Shown here piece by piece: positions 12,101 to 27,100 of a stretch of 64,000 bases of DNA (the stretch's first letter is position 1; every line of letters starts with the position of its first letter). The notes beneath the pieces are model-generated. The model was not told where the DNA came from. It searched no databases and was given only the letters and a program-made list of their open reading frames with translations. Position numbers and translations under genes: made by a program. The DNA is from Penelope pileata. Lineage: Eukaryota > Chordata > Aves > Galliformes > Cracidae. The stretch lies in assembly GCA_013396635.1 (NCBI GenBank), contig WBMW01005650.1, positions 3,799,647 to 3,863,646 on the forward strand. The letters run 5' to 3'.

Positions 12101-15100
12101 ATCAGACTCAGTGCTGTGGTCTATTGCTAAGCTGTGCTACCTTCACTATCAGCTGTGAGCTGTGTTATTCTTGCAGACGCTCCTCGCAGACCAGAAGGGT
12201 TTGCTTTCATGCCATTGGCATACATGGCTTTTTACAATGAACAAAGCAGCCCACGCAAAGAAAAATCTTATGTAGTTTCTGTCCTCTGGATTATGTTTGT
12301 TCAGCTTTGGTCTGTGGAAGGGAGGAAGCTCAAGAAACCAAGGAGAATCTTTCTGAGCTTGTTGGCAGCTCTGAGGAGCGCACTGGTCTACTTCCTCACG
12401 CAAATTCTGCCACTGTGATAGGGCGTGGGATGCACAGAGCAAAAGCAAATCTCCCTTTTAGGCTGCATTTGCCACGGCCCTGCTAACACGGCTGGTGCTC
12501 GGGTGAGGCTGGCTGCCTGGATGCACACACGGGGAGCAGCCACTGCACTTGCTCCCTTGCACTGATGACCATGTCTGCCTGCTCCCGAAAGTGACTTCTG
12601 TCACAGTTTAGTCCTGTTCCTTTGCTGGCACATTTCCTCCTCCTCGCTAATATTGAAATGTCTCTCTCGTGTTTGTGCAACATGATTTAGTGAATTAGTA
12701 TTTCACTAGGTGACATGCTGACTTCTTATCTTTATGTTGTGAGTTCACAACGCGTTCCTTTCTCAGGCTGCATCTTCTAAGCAAGCTTTTGTAAAACAGC
12801 TGTCTGGGTGTGACTACTGGCAACTGCCCTACCACAGACACAGTTATTCTGGACAAAAACATCCTCTTGCTGGGAGCGATTATTTTGTTGGAGAGTGGGT
12901 GGAATAACCTGTACTGACCACAACACACTTCCATGGGAACAATCTGCATTCGTGATAGGAAGATTCTGCTTGCACCACGTACAGAACAGCTAGCAGGAAA
13001 GTGCTCCCAGTACTCAGCTGCTGTGACCAAAAAAAAAAAAAAGGCAATATCTACAAGATTTTGAACAGGCTTCATTCCTGCTTGCATCTGGACTTAATAC
13101 ACAGAAATCAAGGACTGATCATATGCAAGGAGATTTGTCTATCCTAGGGTATCTGGGACCCAACAGCTACTGGGGAAAAAAGCATAGGGAAACCAGACAT
13201 ACAATCAAAATTAATTGCTAAAGTGTCAAGAAATTAGTACAGTTAACCATGATTTTGATCTGATTAGAGAATTTTAAACACAGGAGGAAGATAACTTGTG
13301 CTATGCAGTCTGATTCCTTGCAATGAAGCTAACATGTCCCATCATCCTACCAGTATCTATGTGAAACCAAAAATGACTTCAACCTGACTCACCCGTTCTT
13401 TGCTGTTATACTGAACTTTTTCACCATGTCTTTTCCTGTCTATATGCAAACAGGAGGTCATTTTACAATCCCTTTCATTCCTCCACTGCTATTCACAGCT
13501 GCAAAGAACAGCTCTGGCCTCTGCTCCCTCCCGCTGCCCGCCAGCGAGGAGAGACCTTTTCTCTGGAATACCTTTTAGCCTCACTGTATGTTGCCATGGC
13601 AGCACGGCTAAAAACCAGGCCCAAGATGAGAAAAATGTCAAAGGAATAAAAACTGACGCTACAGGCAAATCCTGACTCCTTGAGTCCTCCCTAGGCTACT
13701 GAAGATATCTGTTACATTATATGGTTTTGAGATGGGGAACCACAGCTGCAGAACCGTGCTGTTTTCACTCTTGCCTTATTCCTACAAGCTCCTGCTGACG
13801 TCACCGAGTATTTGTTTTTGCCTCGCTGAAATTCAAAGAAAAAGAGATTTAAAGCCTTGTAATTACAGAATATCTGAGCCAAATCTTGCCAGCTTTTACA
13901 TACGAAGTCAACGGGAATAAAGCAGAAAAAAGACAGAACCAATATCAAGTTAAATATTTGGAATTACTAAATAGGGCCTGGATTATCAATTTGGTGGGAG
14001 TCTTCCTAAACAGTAAACATGGAAAAAAAGGCTGTGAAGTTTGATCCACCAACACAGAGAATTCCCACAACTTAGGACTGCTTGGGGGTATCCAGGGCCT
14101 CAGCAGTTAAAGATCAGTGTTTGGGTTGTAAGTGAAGTACTGTAGAAAGGACATCTCTGTAAGATGTCCATTACCTTAGAGAAGCCTGCAGAATGAGAAG
14201 GGAAGCTAATACTGATTTGAACTAGCACAGTCTAGCTTCTCTCATTATCACCTGCTACTAGCATAAGCTCAACAAAAAAGGAAATCTTTTGCAACAGCAA
14301 TTAATACAGTAAAAAATTACCTTATTCCTTTCAAAGTCAAAGGTGTTTTCTGAAAGGTAGAGATTTGGTGAAAAAATCCCCAGAACACACTCTAGAAGAA
14401 AAGCCACATCTTGTGAATCAGTAAGAAGTTTTTAGAATCCAATGGTAGAGTTCCTCGTAGAGCAGCACTAAAGCCAGAACTCCTGATCTTCTGCAGCAGT
14501 CTGCCTAGCCGATAGCAAAACACAATCACATCAACTCTAGAGTGAGAATAACCACTGTCTGAAGATGAGCACAGCATCGTGTGGAAGAGACAGAACTATT
14601 GTGATAGAGCTGAAAAGTTCCACAAATCCACTGACCCCTCCTGCACCTCACTTCTGGTCGCTGCTATATACCTGTGAGCCAATGACTGCTGGCTGCTGCC
14701 TGAGGCTTTGGGATTGCTGGTAGAAACACAAGCAGTGTGGCTCCAGATCCTACCAGCACATCAAAGCCCCACACAGAGAACTGATCACCTTTGTGGTGCC
14801 TTTCTCCATTCTGAGCAGTAACACATTTTTTACCAAGCCACAGCCAACTGTGCACACAAGGATGCCCCAGACACCCCTGATTTGGGGATATTCAAAAGTG
14901 AAGTGGTTCACGTTGCACTCCAGGAAGAGTCTGGTTTCCTGTGCAGCAGCAGCAGCTCTTACACTGGGGAGAAGTGCTTTGGCTGCAAAGGAGTTCTGGC
15001 AGCTGCAGGCAAAAGAAACGAGCCCTTTGTATTTGGTGAAGATGCAACAGTCTCTTGTCTAACTGGAAATCATATGTGAAGCTCAGTTTGGTGTATTTCA

Positions 15101-18100
15101 TCACAATGTTTTCACAACTTACAGCAGGAAATAGTTTATGACATTTATCACCACGCAATGAAAAGCAGATATTTTATGTTATTATCGATTATCAAGTTCC
15201 ATGACATCAGTTGACTCTTGCCTCAGTCATGTTGCATTATGATCTCTTTGAAAAAACGTTTCAGAACAAAACTGCACCAACCCACAAATGTCTCATTTGT
15301 TCTCTTTCCCATAAGCAGGTTCTAACAGTTAGACAGTCATTAAACTCCCCCTCCTCCACTCCCCGATCACAAGCACGCTGCTCTGCGTTGTTGTGTCTCA
15401 CCGTAACGCCCAGACTGCAGAAGGGCAGCGCTGTCGATCTCCTCAGCACAGCCTTGCAGCAGCAGTCTGTCTGCTTGCTGCTCTGTGGGAATCTGGCAAA
15501 CAGAGATCTCTCATCACACACAAGTGAAAGATCAGAGACAGCCTTTCTGGAACCGCGTTGTTTCACAGCCATACGAGAACTCCAAGTCTGAAATACTTCC
15601 AGAACCACAGCGTTTCACACGGACTGTCTAGACATCTGCACAAGACTAGAGACAGAAGAGTCTTTTCCACCCTATTCTGAGCTGCCTCTGAGAGCAAACT
15701 CGCTGCAAGGTGCCCCAAGTGAACGCGTGTCTCAGCTCTGCCTCTGGGCAAACAGACACAAACTGGGTGATCACTGAATGCGCGTTCATCAAGAACCAAC
15801 GCTAATTCCATCACTTTGGTACATGTACAGAGTTATGCCAGAAGATCACTGAGATGACAAATACTAAGTTCTTTGCTGCAGAGACTTGGCTTCATCTGAG
15901 CAACACTTGGGACTGCCTCTTCTTTGCCTTGCAGCAGTAAGGGCTGTTGGTCATACCTTGCTTTCTTCTACTCCTTGAACACTGTGTTCAATACTGGCTC
16001 ATGAAGACACCTGCTTCTTCTCCAACTCCTCTCAAATGGTAGATGACTCTTTTTGAAAGTCAGGTACAAAACCTGCGATCAACATCTCTTCTGCCGCTGT
16101 AACTTTTAATAATGTTTTGTAAACATTTCAAGGGAGGGAGATCAGAATTTTTACTCCCAAAGACCTTCTATGATGCATTCCTCAGGCACTTCCTTTCCAC
16201 TCTTATCTTAATGTCACAATATGGGATTGTAAATAAACAAACAAAACAAATTTAGAAATTTCTGTACTACCTCTGTCTGCTTATCCAGAGGAAGTTTGAG
16301 TCTTCCTTTATTACTAGTATAGAGAACAAGTTGTGCTTTATTCCAGAACTACATTATAAAATACTCCAAAACTTGGGAGCTAAACTTGCTGGTTACAAAA
16401 CACAGCAGACGCTCAGTCTTCCAGACAATAGAGATGGAATCATTGAAATGCCTTGACGCTATCATTCCCACAGTCTGGGAAGCTTCATACATAAATCCAC
16501 CAACCAGGATCAGATCACAAGAGCACATTAATTTTGGGTCAAAAACTAACTCTGTTCTTTCCAAACAATGGATTCTCTCCAGCAAAATCCATCCCCAGTC
16601 GGTAAGTCAATTATGTAGATTCTTGAATCTCAACGAGGTAAATACCAAAGGACTCTGAAGGTCCAAATGAGAAAATATTTCTCCTTTGTTTTCTTGTTTA
16701 AATGCTTTGGTTTCAGAAAGTAGTACCATGAGGATTGCAAATCTAATTACTCACAAGTCACAGTCATATTTTTCCATTATTCAAGAAGCTCTCTAAGCCA
16801 GATCTGACCATTGGGTGCTGCTCCATACCTTCATTAAAATTCTACTTCCACAAAACCAAAAACCACAGATACTTTAAATTATAATACAATTGTGATGTTA
16901 GACAGTGTGATTCATGCTTGTCCTCAGCTTGAGCTAGATCAGTTTACAGTAGTCATTCATCTAGGTAAGATGAAAGGTATTTGACTTCACTTTGTTTACC
17001 AGTTGAGATTTACAACATCTTTTTCAGTCCTCTTTGCTTTATTAGTTGATATTTCCTAAGGCACAGTTAAAAATGTTCCATTTACTAAAGATTTTTAACT
17101 CAGTACCAACATGATCAATATAAAAATTTATTTACAATTTCAATGCCCATGTGTGAATACCCTCTCAGCTTAAATGCTATTCGATTGAAAGCAAATTGCA
17201 ATTTCATTCATAGCAAGGAAGCCAAAGCAGAAGCGCTCATGCAACAGAATGCCACTGGTTCAGCTGGGACAGCTTCTAATCAGATTCAATTACGTGTAGA
17301 TGCACCAAAAATTAAAATGATATAGGTTCAGTTCAGGAAAATAGGCAAGAACTTAAAAAAACACATTTTGCTAGCTGTAGGCTGATAGAAGCTTAAGTGC
17401 AGGAACTCTTACAACTGCCCTGAATGCTATTCAAATTGAACAGAGGAAAAAAACAAACAAACAAAAAAAAAAACAGCATTTTGTTATTTCTGCTAATGAA
17501 GTGAAAGGTTATGCCCATTTTCCTCAAGAAAGTTTAAGATCGTTCAGATGTCTTACCCAGGACATAACCATAACATACAACAGAGCAAGTAATAGAGTTC
17601 CGTGATGGTAGGGAATTCACTTGTACATGAACTTTATTATGTTAAACGTATATAAACAAAGATTTGAAGCTGCCTGTGATGAGCTAAAGCCTAATTTTTA
17701 TTTTTATATAGTCTACATTTCCAAATGCATGCACTTTAATATCACATTCAAAACCTGAACTTTGATATTCCAACCAGCATATTGAGTAAAGGCAGAACAG
17801 CTGAAAGTCAGTTGCTCAGCAAGCTGAGGATCCTAAATTATATTGCCTATTTTCTTTAATATAGTGATCATTATATGCAGATCTTCCCTACAGAGTATCT
17901 TCATGTTCAGTCACTCACAGCAGGCTATATATACAGGAACCTTTTAGTATCGACAATACATCCGCTTTGCTGCCTTGGTGTTAATTTATATCATTATCTG
18001 TAACGAGTAATAATATCATTACAAAACTGCAATACCAACTAAAACTCTAATTATGGCATTAAAATTGGATTTTATTACTCTAAGAGATGCATTTAAGCAC

Positions 18101-21100
18101 AAGAGCAATTTTGTTTTTAGAACTCATCTATGTTTAAAATGATAGAGAAGAATTTATGAGCCATTTTCATTAGGTGAGAACATTTGTCTTGATTAATGAT
18201 TGTTATGCATTAACTCAAAATGTTATTTTGGATACAATCATTGCATTTCACTCAGGGTAAAATTATGTGAACCAGAAAAGTAAACTTGTTTCCAGTGAAA
18301 ATTCCTTACTGCACTTAGAAAAGCAAAACATGCAGAAGTAATGCTGGAAGCATATTATCTGCTGATGTCTCTCACCACAGTAATTCTGCAGTCACACAAA
18401 TCATTTCATTCTCTTCTGCACTATTAAATCTTTCTGCTCACTATCAGTCATGGAAAATGGCTGCAGGGAGTGACGGCCCGTGGCTGACATTTTGAGCTGC
18501 CTCCTTCCTCAAGTGTGTTTCTAAATTTGGCAACACCTCGAAGGCTTTAGTTTTACTGAAACAGACTTGGAACCATGGCAGAACTTACTGTTGTGTTTTT
18601 TGGTTTTGTTGTTGTTAAAATATTACCAAGTTTTAAAATATTTCTAAGAATTGTAAGAATTTGGAAGAATCCCTGGAACAGGTTGTCCAGAGAGGCGATG
18701 GATGCCCCATCCCTGGAAACACTCAGGGTCAGGCTGGAGCAGGCTCCGAGCCCTGATCGAGCTGTAGGTGTCCCTGTTCGCTGCAGGGGAGTTGGACCAG
18801 ATGGCCTTTAAAGGTCCCTTCCAACCAACAATTCTATGATTCTGTGACATCTCTCAGCTCTCTCAACATCACCATGTAGCCTGGAGTATTTCTGTCTATT
18901 GAGAGAAGTTGTGGATGCCCTCTCCCTGGAAGTATTCAAAGCCGGGCTGGATGGGGCTTTGGGCAACCTGGTCTAGTGGGAAGTGTCCTTGCCCATGGCA
19001 GGGGGGTTGGAACAAGATGATCTCTAAGGTCCCTTCCAACCTGAACCATTCTATGATTCTATCCTGGCTTTATGAAAACCCCCAGCACATGGGACAACAG
19101 GCCTTTTGGAAATCTGAGCAGAGATCATAAAGTTTCTGAGAGAATGAAAACAATCACTAATACACCTTAACACAAACCCAGTATTTTGGGAGAAAAGCTG
19201 AGTTTCTCACACTAGCAGTCCATGCCAGAGCAACTCAGAGCTCCTTTCTGAGCTAATTAACAAAGCAGCACACGTGTAATTTTTTGACAGAAGGAAAAGT
19301 CCTCCGTTCCATTTCTAGGCTCTATGGCTTAAGCCAAGCACACTGACAGTGCACAGCCCAAGAATGAAATAGTGTCTGAGTGTGCCTTTGAAAACTTAGT
19401 TTCTAATATTTTCCCTTTGGTACCTGCTTTTTAGTTTTTCATTCACGGCATCCAGTAGCTATTTCTCTGAGGGACAGAACACTCACTGTGTTGGTACGAC
19501 CAACGCTATAGAGAGGAGATGGAGGAAATTTTCTGAGATTCCATTTAGCATTGTTCCTACTGGTGGAGGTACCGTATTGGCTGATAGTTAACCAACCTTT
19601 ATGTAAGACCAGGAGAAGACAGGCAGATGTTTCATTGCCATTTTTGGGTAGAAATAAAAAGGAACGGATTGCAGCATCAAGAGTACAAAACAAGCAGCTT
19701 TTGTTCTCTACTCCATCAATTGTTTTCAAATTGGAAAAAAAAAACTCAGTTAAATTCTGTTTTCTTAACTCTTGAGAATGGCTTAAATTCTATGATAAAA
19801 ACAGTAAAAAGGAATTGTGAAACAAACACATTTGGTCAAACGTCCAAGATAAATATAGAAGAGATACCCTCCTATCTCTCAGTTCTGTCCTTGTGATGTC
19901 TAGACACACCCATCCTGCTTTGGTCAAGCTCACCTCAGCCCGCGCTCTCGTTCCTTTCTCACACGGGTACCGTATCAGCATGCCACTGCAATGCACAGGG
20001 AGTGGGTGCCAATTTATTACTTAAAAGCCAGCTAATGTACTTCAGTAAGCAGACTGCTCTGGTAAAATAGTGCTTCTTTACAACAATTAATCAGCAGCTT
20101 GCTCCATTTAACGGGTTTGTTCTTGTTTTTTCCGATATGTGACAAACAAGTCGAACACACATACAATCTCCTGTTTCTAATTTAATTAAGTGGAAGCATG
20201 TGACTAGTTTATCTTTAGTAGTGCACATTTTCTTCAGTGGAATCTATCAATGCTTCCTGTGTTATTTTCCTCATTTTTTTTTTCTCCCTCGCATTCTCCA
20301 TCAGGAGCTGAGCGTACACGTTGTTTTCTGGCCCGCAGTTAGAGAAAGCCATTATCTCTGTGGGACACGAGGGCAAACAAAAATGGCAATCTGTCCTGAC
20401 CCAAAACCACGTATTGTGACATGACTCACTACTGTACTTTCAATTTCCAGTGTCTCATGCCTCTAGAAAAGTATTTTCTGCCCGTATCTCCATAACTAAT
20501 TAATTCTTAGCAGAGTGCTTACCAAGTAGAGGAGAAAAGGGCTGTAGCTGCGGGCTGTGTTTATGTTAATTGGAAGAGTTTCAGTCTCACACTAGTCAGG
20601 TTCCAACCTTTGTAACAGCAATATTTGAGCACAGAATCAATGTTCATCAGAAATATTGTCAAACTACTTCTCCATGTCTGCTGCCTCATTCCAAAATATC
20701 AAGATATCATTCCCCTGCAACTAACCAGCTTGCTGAAACACACATCATCCTGAAATGAGAGCCCCCAGTGCATGCTCTGAATCACAAAAGCTCTCAGTGA
20801 TACTGAGACACAGCCCAGGGACGTGGCTGCTGGGAGCCAGAGCTGGCAATCAGAGCACCTCAGGCTCCCCCAAGACCTTTCCACTAATATGCTACACGAC
20901 ACCAGGGAAGTGAAGATACCCACCATTTCCTTTGTTATCCATCTATTAAACTATTATTCTAGTATGAATATTCTCAGCACATGTAAAACAACATGAAGAC
21001 TCTAGATGGCAAAATTACTTGTTTATACACACAGGTATTCAACTGGCAGGCTACACAACACAATTTCAGAAGCTGTAAATATATAAAAAAAAGAAAAAGC

Positions 21101-24100
21101 ACAGAGCTAAAATAAATCACTTGTTTAATTACATTCCATTCATGTAGCTAGAGTTTCATGCAGTGTTTATGAATTGGAAGTAGCAATTGGAAGTAATTGA
21201 CTTCTGCTTACATATTTAACAGACTTGACAAGAGAAGCATGAGTCTCCTACAGCAGCCCGTTCACCCAACCCGAACCTGTTTTCACGCACCTGTGGTAAC
21301 TATAGCTCATGTCATGATTACAGACCCATCCTGAAGTCTTGTCTTGCTTCTTTCTATCTCTTTTAACAAAATCACGGTCGTTACATTGCTATCAACAGTG
21401 TGTGAAGCCAAAGAAACGACTGGGTTATGCCATCACTTAATGACACAGCTAGGAAGGGCAGAAGGAATTATGCAGTAGTACCAAGTCCCATTAAACAGCA
21501 TTAAATGGGGAAGAAAAGTAAATGAAATTATATAGGCATTCTGTAGGAACTTAATTATTCATGTAAGAGCAACAAGGACTCCATAATCAGGTATGCACAG
21601 TGTTTTAGAGGAAAAATCTGCAGCATCTAATTAATTCCCAGTATTTTTAAGGTGTATTTTTTCCTCCAAGGTACAGGCTACTCCTCTAAGCATATTGCAC
21701 TGAAAGTATTTGGAGTTTTAATTAATATTTACTTAAGTATCTTGCAAAAAAATTTGCTAAGTTTTTATTAAAAAAAATCACCTTACTCATGGCTCAGTTT
21801 TCATTAATTTAGAATTTATGTTCATTACATATAGTGTTCATGAAGTAAACTTAAAGTGAAATAGCTTTCCCTTACTCTTCCTGAATTTCTAAATGTGGCT
21901 GTTTACCGTGTGTAATTCAATCGTGAAGGAAACCACCCTGAATTACTCAAGTTTTTCTTCTCAGTTTGCTTTTCCCATGTTTATACTTTGAAACCTGCTA
22001 CATCAGCAGAACACAGCTCCTCGAATTTTTGTAAGCATTGATACGTGCATGAAGCTTGTTTTAAACGTGCTGCGTTGGCTTGTTTGTACACAGAGAAACA
22101 ACAGTGGTGTACAGATAAAGCATTTAAATTTACTTTGAAGTACAGATGTTTACTTTCTACAGTCAAAGGGAACAGAATCTCACAGATGGGAAGAACAAAG
22201 CTCTATGGCAGCACCACAGCACAGAACGTACGTGCAGAGCTAACACCTGTACTGGAAAGCAGTTCATCAACACCAGCAGGTGAAGTACTGTCAAGAAAAT
22301 ATTCACAGCATCAGAACAAGCAGACTTGGCATTCTCATGCTAGAGAAGCAATCACAGCAAAGGAAACACTGATATGTCGGTGGGAGTCTTCACTTCATGG
22401 AAAAAAATATCCTTGTGTGTATTTCCTGATAGGTTACTTCTGGGGTTATTGTGAACTGCCACTTTTCTCCTGTGACTCTAGACTACTTTGCATACTTTGA
22501 AGAATAAATGCAGGATCTAAATGCTACATTTGACTTCAAATATGGGCAAGAAAAGGTATCCTTTCTTCCAGCCAGGAATTTGTTTTCATCTAGCAGATAA
22601 AAGAAAAAAAAAAAAAAAAGGCTGCAAAAGCCACTATATAGTGTCACTACAGGAGGGAAAAAAGGGCACGAGATGACATTTAGTATGACAAGGTGCCAGC
22701 CTGATCTGATGTTACCACATTATCCTCTTACTATGTTGAAAGTAATTAATGAATTGTTTTTCTCTATGTCTTATGCATCTTTCTGATACATGAAAGGCTT
22801 TTTGCCTTAAAGCTAAGATCACTGAAAGGCATGATTAACCTCTGATGAAATTAATGCCTCTGCTTTGGAGGAAGGTAAGGGGGTATCACTCTTCTTCTGC
22901 AAGCACAGGCTACAGAATTTTTCTTTTTTCCTTGAATACTGTTGATAATCAAAAGCATACACTGAAACTGATGCCAAAGGATGCACTCAGTGAAAGAAAA
23001 AAAAAAAAGTACAATATCTGAATTATTTGAAGCTATGGGGCTAAGAACAGATACATTGTGATGGCTTTGCCCTCACCAGAACAGTACGAATTCTGTACGG
23101 AAAGGGTTCTTCTGTCCACTTTCTTGCCCTTGGATTACACCTTGGATTACACAAGGCATTACCTGATCTTAGATGCAAGGTTTCTACTGTTTTCCTTTGC
23201 AAGCTAGTAACATTGGAAACTGATGCAGAGAATGGAAAGTGCGTGAAAACAAAAACATATGAGAAAATGATTCTTTTAAAGGAAAACATGGTATCAGCAG
23301 GTATTTTGTAATGAAACCACAACGTGATCGGTTGCACTGCACTCCTTTCAGGTTTAAGTTCTTAAACACAGCTTGATTTTGCCTTAGCAATTTACCACAG
23401 AGAAAAACTCTGGCTTCAACACAAAGGAATCTCACTTACATAAAAAATTATATTTACAGCCAGCTAAACCTGCAACGTCTCTTATGATTCAGGATGAAAA
23501 GTGAGACTGATGATGCAGCGATCCTTGCAAACTAAATTAATGTGCTCCTTTCCACTCAGAAACATTTGACGCACGCTGACCATGAGGCACAGTAATCAGA
23601 GTCTTCTGAAATGTACTTAGTGCCTTGATTCCACTGATGTCCATCACAGCTGAGTGCCAAAGCATACTCCTGGATCCCAGCTACAGCTGTTGCATTACTA
23701 TTTGCTAAGCAAGGCGTTGCTGAAGACATTGGTACGTTGCCACTACAAGCTCATGACACAGGGCTACGTTCAGTGCCCAAATACCAGCCTGATCTAGTCA
23801 TCTTATCAGATTATCTTCATACTTATTTTTTTTCAGAGTAAGAAATAACTGTATTCCACACTTCAGGACTTTCATCATTCTCACTGGCCCCAAAGCAGCA
23901 CAGGTCTTTGATACCATTACTACTACACGAACAGCGTGCTCCTTTAAACCAGTTCAGACAGAAGAATGCCATGAATCTTTTGGTACACAAAACTGATCCG
24001 TAATTGGGATGGTTTTCCATAATCTCACTGGCCACTCATGTGGACCAAAACATCCCAGATGTGAAGACTTTCTGACATACCAAAAGATTAATTTTTGAAG

Positions 24101-27100
24101 CAGGCAGAGCAACGTGAGGAATAGGGCCCACAGGTGACACGATGACATGGCCCTCATTTTGCACTGTCGTGACTGGCAGTGCAAGAATGTGTGGCCGTTC
24201 TGTTTTATACGTTAACACTGTTACTTTTAACTGCTGTAAATCCTAAAGAAAGTGCTTATACCTTCTATTGCTATAACCTGTACTTAATAATCTGAAATAA
24301 TCTACTGTGTAGAGCTGGAGATGCACAGACCCTCCAGGAGGATGCTAGCTCACAAGTACAACTACAAATGGATCAGAACAAAGAAGAGTGGTTAACTGCA
24401 AATTAAAAATTAGATATACAGCTATTGACAAAGAAGCAACCACAAAACTCAGCACGTACGCACTGAATACTAATTCTGCTTTCAACCCTACTATTCCTAA
24501 TGAAATGCAATCCTACCAGACAATCAGCTTTTTACTGCACAACAATATTTTAAGCATGCATCATCTATAAATTATCTGGCATTTTAAACACTTGGCTGCA
24601 TAAACAAATAGCTGCAAAACAGCAAGACTTCTGCACAGCAGCTGATTTATTGTATGACTTTGTTCATCTCATGCTGAATAATTCCCCGGTTAGACTTTCA
24701 TTTGAAAATATCTGTGGATTTTGTTACTGTCTTTCTTAGTTAAACCTATCTTGAATTAACATCACAAAATGGCCCTAGTGGTCTACTTGAAAATGTAATT
24801 TTCTTTGCTAGTCTTTATGGATGTAAATTTGAGATTAAAAAACTAACTTTCCTAAGCCAACACCAACTGCCAATACAGCAACACAAATAGTTGTCCTCCA
24901 CAGGAACAGTCAATAGCCTAGAACCTGATCTCCCTTGTGTCAACAGTGATTGGATGCACTGAAGAAAATTCCATCCAGAGTAAATTCTGTCCCACTCTCT
25001 CTTCAGCCAACTGCTGAATTTATTCAAGCAGACTGTACTGAAGAGGCAGGGCAATCCTCATTCTAAACAAAGGCCAGCGAACCTAGGAGTCCTTTCACAG
25101 CATTTGGTAAGGCCCTAAAAAATAAATTGGAGCACTGGAAGGGATTATATCCTAATTAGAATGACCTCATTGACACACAGACAAACCTTCATTGTTCAAC
25201 AGGAAAAGTCTAAAGCTAAGTCCATATAACAATTCTTGAACGCTATCTTAAATGTTAATGGGCAATCAACAAGACATCACGTACTCTACAGTTTGATAGA
25301 GACATGGCAATGTAGTAACTTTCCCTATACCCTGTCCTACTGCCACTTGAAACATTTTAAAATGTAAAATCGCATTGCAATTACAATTCTCTAATCAGTA
25401 TATTATAAATTCAAATTGTATACTCCTACAGAAGAAATAGATGCTGTTCAAGGCACCATACCAGGCTTTTACAGCAATGAAATCCATTTTACAGTTCATG
25501 GGGACCTACTGAAACAGCCACAAACCTTCCTCTGGCTGTTTTCACAAGGCCTAGGACATAAAGCTCTCAATTTTGGGGTTATCATGCAGAAAGAGGTACT
25601 GTAGACACCAGCTTTAAGCAGCAAAAACATCACTCTAGATATATCTCATCCTCTTCTAAGACTGCAAAGATGCTTTTCAGCACTGACACACGGTTGGCCA
25701 TTGCAATTGACACAGTACTGAAAAGATAAATGTTTGTATTGCAGTACAGTTTGGGATGAAACCCAGGGGTCTTCCACGTTGGCTTTAGAGAATCTGCATT
25801 CATCTGTGAGTTCCTATTTGTAGAAAGAAAGAACACATGAAAATAAACACATATGCAGAGTTACTAAAGCATGACGGAGACAAGCCTGTCATATATAGAT
25901 CAAAACTTCTACATATATGATGCACAGCTAGGCATCTAATATTGAGCATTTGGAAAGGTATCCCATGGTTAAGACTCCTCCGATATTTTTCCTTAAAATA
26001 TTTTCATTTTTAAGTCAATTACTGGATTCAAGCTCAACTCTGTGAATCAATTTCTAGTCGGAAGACAAATGGATTCTCCAATGAGCCTTTGGAGATGGTG
26101 ATATTCTGCCACAGAAAACCATTCCAATCATTCCTTTTCAAATGCCATTCTAGGAGCCCACATGTCTGCCACTTTCTACTCAAACACAATTACTTGCAAT
26201 GCTCCTAACGTCAGGATATTTCCTCAGGAAACAGCAGTGGTAAAAATTGGTCATATTGGTTTCTGTCTAATGAACAAGACTGAGGACAGTCAAATGAAAG
26301 TGGACATTTCAAGAAAATCAGGCTTACTCAATAGGAAATGAAAAGCTATCAAATGTCAGACTGAAGAGTAGGAGGATGCTACATCTATGGAAGTTTAAAA
26401 AAAAAAAATACATACAACCTCTCCTAACTCTGCTTCCATTTAGTCCTCAGCTATGATACATTTTTCTGCGCATCATATTAACTTTATCTTGTGAGCCTGA
26501 CCTAAGTTATTTTTATGCCCACAAAAATATAACCCCAAAATGATAAGGCCCAGAATGAATAGTAATTCAGTAATCCTTCACAATCAGCTGAGGACACCCC
26601 TGGTACTGTTATATCCCTGAAGATACTAGCCAGTAATTTCCTTTGTAAATTGCCAGACAGTTCATGAAAAATGAGCAGGCGTGATAAATGAGCTGTAGTT
26701 TTCTAGACTGCACTCTTTAACAGATGTATTTACACATTTCACAATCTAATGGTAGGGATGGTACATGTTACTGCCAAATGTTAGACAAAACGTTATCAAA
26801 CAAAAGTCTCCCAACAAATTCCCATCATGTTGGCTATTAAGATCAGCCTGCCATGTGTATTTTTTCCATGTTCTAGCCTGAAATATCTTGATCAAGGACA
26901 CTGTTACTATTTTGATGATCCTTTTGCTGTCAATATTTGAGAAGTATATGAGCAAGAAATTGCAGAATGCTTATCTAGAGTCTTGTGCCACTCAAATTTT
27001 TAAAATACTTCACGAGGTTATTAAAGAAGTAAATAAGAGAAGCCATAACAAAAACCTAAATGTGAACGCAGTTCTGTTTTACACTGCTCTTAAAGTGCTC

